The position numbers and the translations under genes are program-made. Below are positions 8,353-15,812 of a DNA stretch of 15,977 nt, piece by piece (the stretch's first letter is position 1; each line of letters starts with the position of its first letter). Under the pieces are notes generated by a model. The model ran no database searches. It worked only from the letters and a program-made list of their open reading frames with translations, and had not been told where the DNA came from. Origin of the DNA: MED-G17 sp963991985 (GTDB lineage: Bacteria; Bacteroidota; Bacteroidia; NS11-12g; UBA9320); NCBI GenBank assembly GCA_963991985.1, contig CAXDRX010000029.1:1-15977 (forward strand), read 5' to 3'.

Positions 8353-9271
8353 TTTTATAGGTGTAAATTAAATAAGGTGCCAAAAATTTGGATCCGAACA
8401 AGTCATTTGTTTTGTTAATACAAGCGAAAATAATTTTTTTCCACCAGTGATTTTGCCAATCATTCCATCTTAAAAAGGTCACCGAAAAGCACCATTTTTT
8501 ATTGTCTCTTACAATATCACGATACCAAGAAATTCGCTCTAAGCGTTCAGCCCAATTGCCTGTTTTTGGGTGACATGTATTGCTAGAATATTGCGTTTTT
8601 TGTTTTTGTTCAATGTCGCCTTCTTTTAGCCAAACGCCTTTGGTTTTCATTGCCATTTCTTTTGATTGTTGTACCGTCAATCCTTGTTTTTTGAAATGTC
8701 TTTTTCGAAGCTCGAAATATTCCTTTTCTGCCTTTTGATGAACTTTTTTGAAGTATCTTCTTCTGAGCAAATTGTGAGGGTTTGCGCTGGTTCCAAATAC
8801 AAATTGTTTCATTTTTTTTGTTTCGATTTGCTGGACCAAAAACTGAGGAAAATCATAAATATGCTCAACAACGTCTCTCGAAACCAATGCACCTGCTAAT
8901 TTGGGTAGATCATTCTGGGAACCACAAATTACTTGAATAGGGATTTCTAGGTGTTTGAACATGCTTTTGGCGAATTCACAGGCTTCTTTGTTGTGGTCAA
9001 CCAATACAATTTTTTGGAATCCTTTGCTGTGAAGCATCAAACTCAACATTCCAACCCCTCCACCAAAATCGATGATGATTTCTTTTTTGTCTACCACAAT
9101 TTTGTCTACCAAAGACTCTAGGATATAAGCATCATAATGGGGTTTTCGAAGATATTTTTCAAAATACATTTGACTGTAAGTACCACCCCCAAAATTCCTA
9201 TAGGGCAAGCGCTGAACTGCTTGAACAAAACTATTTTGAGCTGGACTCAATCTTGGCATTCCATCAACCAT
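8336..9271 (-). CDS. Class I SAM-dependent methyltransferase
   Basis: This 311-residue protein has a Rossmann-type methyltransferase core. Motif I is IIIDFGGGVGML (about 65-76), the acidic end of the second strand is LVDHN (Asp92), and a DVVEHIYD segment near 134-141 matches the post-II DVxEH signature of UbiE/Coq3-like enzymes. The Lys/Arg-rich region from about 165 to 210 and the aromatic C-terminus (WNDWQNHWWKK) are not typical of small-molecule methyltransferases and may form a substrate-binding cap. The substrate cannot be identified. The start at 9271 overlaps the end of the thiN gene by 25 bp; a second in-frame ATG at 9259 is also possible. The stop overlaps the following GT-C gene by 17 bp, so the three genes are probably co-transcribed. 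A link to glycan or lipid modification is a guess from the GT-C neighbour only. Confidence 0.78.
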   Translation of the reverse strand: MVDGMPRLSPAQNSFVQAVQRLPYRNFGGGTYSQMYFEKYLRKPHYDAYILESLVDKIVVDKKEIIIDFGGGVGMLSLMLHSKGFQKIVLVDHNKEACEFAKSMFKHLEIPIQVICGSQNDLPKLAGALVSRDVVEHIYDFPQFLVQQIETKKMKQFVFGTSANPHNLLRRRYFKKVHQKAEKEYFELRKRHFKKQGLTVQQSKEMAMKTKGVWLKEGDIEQKQKTQYSSNTCHPKTGNWAERLERISWYRDIVRDNKKWCFSVTFLRWNDWQNHWWKKIIFACINKTNDLFGSKFLAPYLIYTYKNEQYN

Positions 9272-9906
9272 AAATTTCCTTCATCAAAACTAATTTCAAC
9301 AAAACCATCTGCTATGCTTTCGTTGCTAGAACTGGTTTTTATCCCCAGCTCTAAGTCCACATTTGTCATATTGTATTTCAGTCCTTGGGTGAAAACTCCT
9401 TTAGCTCTCCACGCTGGGATTAAGGATAGCTTACTCCCTTTGCAAAAAAATTTTTTGAACTTTTTGGGCAGCAAATAGCTTTTGCAATAATCATCAACAA
9501 TGGAAATATTTATGCTATCATTATATTTCACAATGGTCGAATAATTGTTGAAGAAATGATCTGTCCTTTGACCATTGGCCCATAGGATATTGACCGATTG
9601 AATATTTTTGGAAAGCAAGTAATCCAGTCCTTTTTCTAAGTCTGTTTTGTTTTGATTTGGAGCGTGGACAATTTTTGTTCTATCCAAGCTTACAAAATTT
9701 TCTGGGCGAAAGTTGTCATCAAAATCACCTAGCAAAACATCTGGCATAATTTTGTACTCCTCTGCAAATTGGATTGCCCCATCCAACATCAGCACAAAAG
9801 GACCCCATGCCAGCAGTTCGTCTACTAATTTTTGTGAACATCGCTCACCATTTGCAATCAAAAGAGCAGGTTCTTGATCATCTTTTACTAAATGGTTGGA
9901 AGACAT
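9247..9906 (-). CDS. Thiamine pyrophosphokinase
   Basis: This cytoplasmic enzyme transfers pyrophosphate from ATP to thiamine to make thiamine diphosphate. The 219-residue length fits the family. Family signatures appear in order: LDGA at 41-44, GDFDD at 60-64 (usually GDFDS), QNKTDLEKGL at 85-94 (usually QDxTDxxKAL) and NGQRTDH at 111-117 (usually GxRxDH). A beta-rich C-terminal thiamine-binding half follows, with SLIPAWRAKGVFTQGLKYNM near 165-184. The Asp replacing Ser in the metal/ATP loop is a small deviation. The gene starts a minus-strand unit with a methyltransferase (25-bp overlap) and a GT-C protein, 80 bp downstream of the sulP stop. No THI-box riboswitch is visible in that 80-bp gap, which is too short for one. 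Confidence 0.9.
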   Translation of the reverse strand: MSSNHLVKDDQEPALLIANGERCSQKLVDELLAWGPFVLMLDGAIQFAEEYKIMPDVLLGDFDDNFRPENFVSLDRTKIVHAPNQNKTDLEKGLDYLLSKNIQSVNILWANGQRTDHFFNNYSTIVKYNDSINISIVDDYCKSYLLPKKFKKFFCKGSKLSLIPAWRAKGVFTQGLKYNMTNVDLELGIKTSSSNESIADGFVEISFDEGNLWLMECQD

Positions 9907-9928
9907 TTTTCTATTTTATGGACGAAAT

Positions 9929-9962
9929 GGAAGGTAAAATTCAACTTTTTAATTCTTTCAAA
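9929..9962 (-). promoter_or_regulatory. Weak candidate promoter for the thiamine pyrophosphokinase unit
   Basis: Read on the minus strand, TTTG (complement of 9959-9962), a 22-nt spacer and TACCTTCC (complement of 9929-9936) loosely match the TTTG / TAnnTTTG promoter with one mismatch in the second box and a spacer slightly too long. It would give a leader of about 15-20 nt. The unit could equally be read through from glyA-sulP, since no terminator is visible in the gap. Confidence 0.25.
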
Positions 9963-9986
9963 TGACCTTTTTTTCCAATGCTTACC

Positions 9987-12194
9987 CTAGCTCTTTTCAT
10001 TTGTCCATTGTCCTCCCCTTACTATGATTTGCTTGACCAATTTTTTAGCGTAAGCGATCAACTCCTCAACCTCCCCCTTGCTCGCCAAACGTAAGTATTT
10101 GTAAACGATCAGCTCGCTTCCACAACTTTCTATGTGGTATTTGTCTGATTGGTTGAGAAATTCCAATATTTCTCCTTTGAAAAAAGACTTTACATCCTGC
10201 TCATCAGAACCGGTAAGCGCAAAGTTTTTGGTGAAGGATTCATCTTCTTCTATGGTAATGTCTTTTTTTATCGCCAATTCTAGCAAACGGTCAAAAAATT
10301 CTTCTTTTTCCAATTTAAATTCCGGTATCGCCAAAGGCAAAGGAATATGCAACAAAGTAAAGTGATGCACCTCAGAAGCCATCAATGCCCCTTCGTCATA
10401 AGTAATATCTACCACATCAAAAGGGATCTCTAAATCTTCAAAATGTCCACTGATTTCATTCTTTTTGAATGAAACAATTTTGTTTTTGAAAATGTCAAAC
10501 CTTTTGAATTTTTGAGCATTCCAGTTGATAGAAGGGTTGTATTCAAATCCCGATTCCTTGGAAAAATTTGCCAATGCAATTTGTCGGGGACTAAGCCTTT
10601 TTACTTCACTTTTTGGCAACATATAATGTAAAGCATCGGGGTGGCTCGAGGAAGCCTCTAATAAGCTTAAGCCCAATAAGTCTGCACTTCCTTTTTCATC
10701 GTAATGGTCTTTAAAGTCGTGCAAGTATTCCATCACGGTATGATCAACCAAACGAGCATGACTAAAATCCAACACAATTTTTTGACCTTCTGGTATTTTC
10801 TCCAATTCGGTAATCAAAACATTATTGTTGAAGAAGTTACAAACTCCTTTGATCTTAAAGAAATACTTCTCTCCCTTTATTTCATATAAGTGCGTATGCG
10901 GTTTTCTAAGATAATGCAAAAAGGTTTTTACACTAAGAAATGAGCGTGTATAATGCAAGTAAAGGGCAAAAACCATGCCCACCATTACACCATAAATAAG
11001 CCCCAGTGAAAGCGTGGCAACAAAAGAAACCAACATAATGGTCAACTGCTCCCAGCCCTTTCTGTATACATCTTTGAATTTTCTTGGAGAAGTAAGTTTA
11101 AACCCAGTATATATGAGTATAGCTGCCAAAGCTGCTGTTGGAACAAGCTTGATCAACGGAAGGGCAAAGACCACCAATAACAACAAAACAGAACCATGAA
11201 AAAAGTTAGAAAACCGAGATTTTGCTCCATGATTGATGTTTACCGAACTTCTAACAATCACTGTGATCACTGGCAAGCCCCCTATCAAGGAAGAAAAAGC
11301 CGTGCTTGCCCCTACCGATATCAAATCTAAATTTTTGTTTGTTTGACGTTTCTCTGGGTCCAATTTTTCTACTGCTTTTGAGCTAATTAGGGTTTCAATG
11401 GAACCAATAAAAACAATGAGAAAAACTACTTGCCAAAAGCCTGGCTCGTTGATTCGGCTAAAGTCAGGAATGGCAAAATCGATAGAAAAACTTTCCGGTA
11501 AGCCTTGGATGAGCATTTTTTTTCCCATTTCAAAAGGCATCCCCAAAAAATTCAAAGTACTTGGGGTATTCAAATGGTAAATAAAATAAAAAGGGATGGA
11601 GAACAATATTACCCAAACAACACTCGGAATGAACTTTATCCACGAAATTTTTATAAAATGATGGGCATACATGATGCCGATGGACAACAATGAAATCAAA
11701 ACAACAAAGGGGTTGAGAAGGGCAACAGAGTTGGGAATGTCCAAAATAATGCCCATAATGCTTTTTGCAGATGTTTGAACACCTAAAGCCACATGGACTT
11801 GTTTGGCCAAAATAATTACCCCGATGGCCGCCAACAATCCCTGGACAACGGTTGCAGGAAAAAAATCACTAAATCTTCCCAAACGAAGCAAGCCGAGTAG
11901 TATTTGCACCAAACCCGCAACAAAAGAGGCCGCCAAAAATGTTTGAAAATCTCCCAAAATGGCCAAACCAGAAAGAACTACTACAATTAAGCCATTCCCC
12001 GGACCATTGATGCCCAGGTTATTTTGACGCAAAAAAGTGGTCAAAATTCCACCAACCACCGAAGAAATAATGCCAGATATAGGTGGTGCACCTGCTGCAA
12101 TGGCAATGCTTAAGGCCAATGGCAAAGCCACCAAAGCCACACTCAACCCTGCAATCAAATCTTCTTTCCAATATCTCTTAATGTCTTGAATCAT
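9987..12194 (-). CDS. SulP family inorganic anion transporter with STAS domain and C-terminal extension
   Basis: This inner-membrane anion transporter of the SulP/SLC26 family has 735 residues. Residues about 10-425 are the membrane domain. They include LIAGLSVALVALPLALSIAI at 13-32, the GINGPGNGLIVVV helix-break region at 61-73, and SSLIGGLPVITVIVRSSVNI at 301-320, the conserved late-helix motif. Residues about 434-530 are a STAS domain (KIVLDFSHARLVDHTVMEYL at 472-491). From about 535 to the end there is an extra soluble module not found in ordinary SulP proteins and not a carbonic anhydrase. SulP members carry sulfate, bicarbonate or other anions coupled to Na+ or H+, and the substrate here is undetermined. 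The ATG shares an ATGA with the glyA stop, indicating translational coupling to serine hydroxymethyltransferase. Confidence 0.92.
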   Translation of the reverse strand: MIQDIKRYWKEDLIAGLSVALVALPLALSIAIAAGAPPISGIISSVVGGILTTFLRQNNLGINGPGNGLIVVVLSGLAILGDFQTFLAASFVAGLVQILLGLLRLGRFSDFFPATVVQGLLAAIGVIILAKQVHVALGVQTSAKSIMGIILDIPNSVALLNPFVVLISLLSIGIMYAHHFIKISWIKFIPSVVWVILFSIPFYFIYHLNTPSTLNFLGMPFEMGKKMLIQGLPESFSIDFAIPDFSRINEPGFWQVVFLIVFIGSIETLISSKAVEKLDPEKRQTNKNLDLISVGASTAFSSLIGGLPVITVIVRSSVNINHGAKSRFSNFFHGSVLLLLVVFALPLIKLVPTAALAAILIYTGFKLTSPRKFKDVYRKGWEQLTIMLVSFVATLSLGLIYGVMVGMVFALYLHYTRSFLSVKTFLHYLRKPHTHLYEIKGEKYFFKIKGVCNFFNNNVLITELEKIPEGQKIVLDFSHARLVDHTVMEYLHDFKDHYDEKGSADLLGLSLLEASSSHPDALHYMLPKSEVKRLSPRQIALANFSKESGFEYNPSINWNAQKFKRFDIFKNKIVSFKKNEISGHFEDLEIPFDVVDITYDEGALMASEVHHFTLLHIPLPLAIPEFKLEKEEFFDRLLELAIKKDITIEEDESFTKNFALTGSDEQDVKSFFKGEILEFLNQSDKYHIESCGSELIVYKYLRLASKGEVEELIAYAKKLVKQIIVRGGQWTNEKS

Positions 12195-13468
12195 GCTGTC
12201 TTAAACAAAGGAAAGTCTTTGGTAAATACTTTTACTTTCTCCTTTATGGCGGTTAAAGATACCTCATCTTCAGGATTTGTCAAAGATTGAACAATGAAAT
12301 CGGCAATTTTTTTGCATTCTACCTCCTTCATTCCTCTTGTGGTAACTGCCGGTGTCCCAATTCGAATTCCAGAAGTAACAAAAGGACTACGCGTCTCAAA
12401 TGGCACAGTATTTTTATTTACTGTTATTCCAGCTTTGCCAAGCGCTTCCTCGGCCAACTTACCTGTAAGTTCTTCATTAAATGTTCGCAAGTCTATCAAC
12501 ATCAAATGATTATCTGTTCCGCCTGAAATTATGCTGAACCCTGCTTCCATCAATGACTGACTAAGAAGCGATGCGTTTTTGATGGTTTGCTCACTGTAGC
12601 TTACAAAATTGGGCTGAAGTGCTTCACCAAAAGCAACGGCTTTGGCTGCAATTACATGTTCCAAAGGACCACCTTGGGTGCCCGGAAAAACACCCGAATC
12701 CAATAGAGAACTTAGTTTCCTAATTTTGCCTTTGGCTGTTTTTTTGCCCCATGGATTTTCCATGTCTTGACCCATCATGATGATTCCACCCCTTGGACCC
12801 CGCAGTGTTTTGTGTGTAGTAGAAGTAATGATATGGCAATGTGGTAGAGGATTGTTCAGCAGTTTGCTGGCGATAAGCCCAGAGGTATGGGAAATATCTG
12901 CCAATACAATGGCACCAATCTTATCGGCCATCTGCCTTATCCTTGCATAGTCCCAATCTCGGGAATAGGCACTGGCTCCACATATTATCATTTTGGGTTT
13001 TTCTTCTTCGGCTTTCTGCTCCAGAGCTTCATAATCTACCAAACCCGTCTTTTCATCGATGCCATAAAAGTGGGCTTCGTATAATTTTCCAGAGTAATTT
13101 ACCGGGGAGCCATGGGTAAGATGCCCCCCATGGCTCAAATCAAAACCTAAAATTTTATCTCCTGGATTCAAACAAGCAAGCATTACTGCTGCATTTGCTT
13201 GTGCTCCGGAGTGTGGCTGAACATTGGCCCACACTGCTCCGTAAAGTTCTTTCAAACGCTCTATGGCCAAGTTTTCTACTTGGTCTACTATTTCACAACC
13301 CCCATAATATCGCTTCGAAGGCAAGCCCTCAGCATACTTATTGGTCAAAACACTGCCCATGGCAGCCATTACTTCTTTTGAAGCAAAATTTTCTGAAGCA
13401 ATGAGTTCAATGCCTTCCAACTGTCTTTTTTTCTCTTTTTCTATCAAGTCAAAAATTGAGTCCATCAT
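12191..13468 (-). CDS. glyA: Serine hydroxymethyltransferase
   Basis: This cytoplasmic PLP enzyme interconverts serine and glycine while loading a one-carbon unit on tetrahydrofolate, feeding purine, thymidylate and methionine synthesis. The 425-residue length is typical. Family motifs are IELIASENF at 20-28, TNKYAEGLPSKRYYGG at 42-57, the ring-stacking VQPHSGAQANAAV at 83-95, the PLP-aspartate region LADISHTSGL at 189-198, and the Schiff-base lysine Lys220 in STTHKTLRGPRGG. FPGTQGGP follows, and TSGIRIGTPAVTTRG lies near the C-terminus. Two consecutive ATG codons open the frame (13468 and 13465), and either could be used. The gene is followed by a SulP transporter with a 4-bp ATGA overlap. 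It diverges from the sugar nucleotidyltransferase gene across a 152-bp gap. Confidence 0.98.
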   Translation of the reverse strand: MMDSIFDLIEKEKKRQLEGIELIASENFASKEVMAAMGSVLTNKYAEGLPSKRYYGGCEIVDQVENLAIERLKELYGAVWANVQPHSGAQANAAVMLACLNPGDKILGFDLSHGGHLTHGSPVNYSGKLYEAHFYGIDEKTGLVDYEALEQKAEEEKPKMIICGASAYSRDWDYARIRQMADKIGAIVLADISHTSGLIASKLLNNPLPHCHIITSTTHKTLRGPRGGIIMMGQDMENPWGKKTAKGKIRKLSSLLDSGVFPGTQGGPLEHVIAAKAVAFGEALQPNFVSYSEQTIKNASLLSQSLMEAGFSIISGGTDNHLMLIDLRTFNEELTGKLAEEALGKAGITVNKNTVPFETRSPFVTSGIRIGTPAVTTRGMKEVECKKIADFIVQSLTNPEDEVSLTAIKEKVKVFTKDFPLFKTA

Positions 13469-13603
13469 ATTTACATATTTATTTTTGGTAAAAAATTATA
13501 GGGCGTGAAATTAAGGCATATTTTTTTACTTCTGTTGTTCCAAAAAATATTTGTCAATGATCATTTGTTTCTATAGGTTAAAAATGGATTCGAAAGAGTG
13601 TCT

Positions 13604-13611
13604 TATCTTCG
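13604..13611 (+). promoter_or_regulatory. Candidate -7 box before the nucleotidyltransferase-purE unit
   Basis: TATCTTCG at 13604-13611 matches TAnnTTTG with one change, 9 nt before the ATG at 13621. The -33 partner is unclear. Transcription would start only a few bases before the ATG, giving an almost leaderless mRNA. Confidence 0.4.
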
Positions 13612-13620
13612 CAATACGCA

Positions 13621-14613
13621 ATGAAAGCTCTCATCCCGGTAGCGGGTGTGGGGTCTCGACTTAGACCCCATACGCATACTCAACCCAAAGCGCTCATACC
13701 TGTGGCAGGCAAGGCAATTTTGGGTCATATTGTAGAAGATTTGATTGACCATGGCATTGAAGATTTTGTTTTTATTATTGGTCATCTAGGCAATAAAATT
13801 GAGGCCTTTATCGCAGAAAACTATGCCAACATCAATACCCACTTTGTGCTGCAAAGCAGCAGCAAGGGAAATGGACATGCTTTGTCTCTTGCCAAAAATT
13901 GTGTAAACCAAAATGAAGACTTGCTTATTGTATTTGGAGATACCATTGCCAAGTGTGATTACCAAAAAATTTTAGCCCAAGAAACTTCACAAATTGGTTT
14001 ACAAAAAGTACAGAATCCCGAACTTTTTGGAGTTGCCGAAATAAGCCCAGAAGGATGGGTGACCAAGTTGATTGAAAAACCCAAAATTCCTACGTCCAAT
14101 ATGGCCATGGTAGGAGTTTATTACATCAAGGAAAGCCACGTTCTTTTTGATTGTCTCGAGGAAATGCTTCATCCTGATCAAAAAGAAAAAAAAGAATACC
14201 ACCTCACCCAAGCCTTGGACATGATGGTACAAAAGGGCATCCGAATCAAGACTTTTGGAGTTCAATCTTGGTTTGATTGTGGCAAAAAAGAGGTTTTGTT
14301 GGAAACCAACCGTAAGCTGCTCAAATCAGTAAAACAAGAGATTCCTAAGGGAGCCTGTGAGAATTGTATTTTCATTGAGCCTTACCACGTGGGCAACAAT
14401 GCCCAAATTGAAAATTGCATCATTGGTCCCCATGTTTCCATTGGTGAAAATGCCATTTTGGAAAATTCCATCATCAGCGATTCGATCATTGGTCCCAACT
14501 CTCACATTCAATCTGCCATCTTGGCTCAATCGGTTGTAGGCAACGATGCTGCATTAAGTGGTTTATCTTTGTCACTCAACTTAGGAGATAGTACAGAAAT
14601 AGCACTCAAATAA
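13621..14613 (+). CDS. Sugar-phosphate nucleotidyltransferase (NDP-sugar pyrophosphorylase family)
   Basis: This cytoplasmic enzyme of the RmlA/GlmU-N/GlgC-like family activates a sugar 1-phosphate with an NTP to give NDP-sugar. It has 330 residues. The nucleotide-binding signature GVGSRLRPHT is at 9-18 with PKALIPVAGK at 22-31 (Lys23). The metal-binding aspartate lies in FGDT (Asp107), IEKP is at 151-154, and WFDCGKKE at 217-224 holds the second metal-site aspartate. Residues about 240-320 carry hexapeptide (left-handed beta-helix) repeats such as NCIIGPHVSIGENAILENSI, usual for oligomerisation or a second activity. The base and sugar specificity (glucose-dTTP, mannose-GTP or other) cannot be set by eye. 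It opens a plus-strand unit with purE (3-nt gap) and a DUF3109 gene, so it is probably co-expressed with purine synthesis. Confidence 0.88.
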   Translation: MKALIPVAGVGSRLRPHTHTQPKALIPVAGKAILGHIVEDLIDHGIEDFVFIIGHLGNKIEAFIAENYANINTHFVLQSSSKGNGHALSLAKNCVNQNEDLLIVFGDTIAKCDYQKILAQETSQIGLQKVQNPELFGVAEISPEGWVTKLIEKPKIPTSNMAMVGVYYIKESHVLFDCLEEMLHPDQKEKKEYHLTQALDMMVQKGIRIKTFGVQSWFDCGKKEVLLETNRKLLKSVKQEIPKGACENCIFIEPYHVGNNAQIENCIIGPHVSIGENAILENSIISDSIIGPNSHIQSAILAQSVVGNDAALSGLSLSLNLGDSTEIALK

Positions 14614-14616
14614 CGT

Positions 14617-15126
14617 ATGAAAGAAATAGCCATCATTATGGGTTCCGATTCTGATTTGCCAATTATGGCAGCAGCAGAAAACATTTTAAAGCAATTTGGC
14701 ATCAACTATGAGATTACGGTTGTTAGTGCCCATCGAACCCCTAAAAGACTGTATGAATTTGCTGAAAATGCACAATCTAGCGGTTTCAAAGCCATCATTG
14801 CTGGTGCGGGAGGCGCTGCCCATTTGCCCGGTATGGTTGCTTCTTTGACCACTTTGCCCGTGATTGGCGTGCCCATACAATCCAAATCCTTAAGCGGACT
14901 CGATTCTCTGCTCAGTATTGTGCAGATGCCCAAGGGAGTTCCTGTAGCTTCTGTGGCCATCAATGGTGCTGCCAATGCTGCATTGCTGGCCATCAAAATT
15001 TTGGCCACCGGTAAGCCTGAGCTGCTCAGTGCCTTGCAAAATTTTATGAACCATATGGAAACCGAAGTTTTGGAAAAAGCCAAAAAACTTAACGAACTGG
15101 GAGGTGAAGCTTATTTGAAGTTATGA
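14617..15126 (+). CDS. purE: N5-carboxyaminoimidazole ribonucleotide mutase
   Basis: This cytoplasmic enzyme of de novo purine synthesis moves the carboxylate of N5-CAIR to carbon 4 to give CAIR. The 169-residue length is that of stand-alone class I PurE. Signatures are IMGSDSDLP at 7-15, VVSAHRTPKR at 35-44 with catalytic His39, IAGAGGAAHLPGMVASLT at 61-78, and SLSGLDSLLSIVQMPKGVPV at 91-110. Class I PurE normally works with the ATP-dependent PurK, which is not in this window. The gene starts 3 nt after the nucleotidyltransferase stop and its last 4 bp (ATGA) overlap the start of the DUF3109 gene, so it is the middle gene of a tight operon. Confidence 0.97.
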   Translation: MKEIAIIMGSDSDLPIMAAAENILKQFGINYEITVVSAHRTPKRLYEFAENAQSSGFKAIIAGAGGAAHLPGMVASLTTLPVIGVPIQSKSLSGLDSLLSIVQMPKGVPVASVAINGAANAALLAIKILATGKPELLSALQNFMNHMETEVLEKAKKLNELGGEAYLKL

Positions 15127-15683
15127 AATTTATAGACGACGTACTGGTTTCAGACGCTGTTTTTGAAGCCCAATTTGCATGCAATATTCAAGCTTGTAAA
15201 GGTGCCTGCTGTATTGAGGGTGATTTGGGGGCACCCTTGAAGGGTCAAGAAGTGGCTACCCTGCAAAAAATTCTGCCAATTGTACGAAAAGAACTGAACA
15301 AAAAAAGCAAAGAACTTATTGACCAAAAAGGTTTTGTGGACAATTCTCTTGGCCAAAAAAGCACACAATGTCACGACAATGGGATGTGCGTGTTTGCTAC
15401 ACGATCCTCCGAGGGTGCTTTGCAATGTGGTATTGAAAAAGCCTATCAAAAAGGGCGCATTGATTTTCAAAAACCCATTAGTTGTCATTTGTATCCACTC
15501 AAAGAAAAACGCTATGGCGATTTTACCGCTTTGAATTATCACCGATGGGACATTTGTTCGGCTGCTTGCAGCCAAGGCGAAAAAGAAAAAATTTCTTTGC
15601 TTGCTTTTGCTCAGAAAGCCTTGGAAAGGCGTTTTGGCAAAGCTTGGTTCCAAAAAGCCCTCCTTCTTCTTCCAAAAGTATAG
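15123..15683 (+). CDS. DUF3109 family cysteine-rich protein
   Basis: This 186-residue protein is recognisable as the DUF3109 family widespread in Bacteroidota; its function is not established. Ten cysteines are present (20, 25, 29, 30, 83, 89, 102, 121, 145, 149). They include CNIQACKGACC near the N-terminus, and CHLYP at 121-125 followed by a C-x3-C pair (ICSAACS). The CxxxxCxxxCC start and the CHLYP motif resemble YkgJ/Fe-S or zinc cluster-binding proteins, so a metal-binding role is likely by analogy only. There is no signal peptide, so it should be cytoplasmic. The start overlaps the purE stop by ATGA, implying coupled translation, and a strong terminator follows 71 bp after the stop. This suggests it is the last gene of the unit. 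Confidence 0.88.
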   Translation: MKFIDDVLVSDAVFEAQFACNIQACKGACCIEGDLGAPLKGQEVATLQKILPIVRKELNKKSKELIDQKGFVDNSLGQKSTQCHDNGMCVFATRSSEGALQCGIEKAYQKGRIDFQKPISCHLYPLKEKRYGDFTALNYHRWDICSAACSQGEKEKISLLAFAQKALERRFGKAWFQKALLLLPKV

Positions 15684-15754
15684 GGTCATTTGGTCTTAGA
15701 TAGAAAGGTTTGGCCAAGCAATAAAACAATCTATACTTTTTGATTCAGTTATCG

Positions 15755-15796
15755 ACCAAAAAAAACGCCCACTTTTCAGTAGGCGTTTTTTTTGGT
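15755..15796. terminator. Bidirectional intrinsic terminator between DUF3109 and nrdJ
   Basis: A perfect 15-bp inverted repeat, ACCAAAAAAAACGCC at 15755-15769 and its complement at 15782-15796, encloses a 12-nt loop. The loop can itself pair ACT (15771-15773) with AGT (15778-15780) around a TTTC tetraloop. The A-tract on the left and T-tracts on the right give a U-run in both directions, so it can end both the purE operon and the convergent ribonucleotide reductase gene. Confidence 0.85.
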
Positions 15797-15812
15797 TTTT
15801 ATTTACAACATT

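Noticed and set aside
9137..9478. 113-residue plus-strand frame over the thiN/methyltransferase junction
   Set aside because: It is antisense to two well-supported genes and its composition looks like a reverse translation shadow.
13469..13620. A riboswitch or glyA promoter in the glyA/nucleotidyltransferase gap
   Set aside because: No convincing TAnnTTTG with a partner box was found on the minus strand, and the 152-bp gap shows no glycine-riboswitch-like conserved core or strong stem.
15150..15689. 179-residue open frame antisense to the DUF3109 gene
   Set aside because: It is a Phe-rich shadow of a Lys-rich gene, with no recognisable domain and no initiation signal; the sense frame has conserved cysteine motifs.
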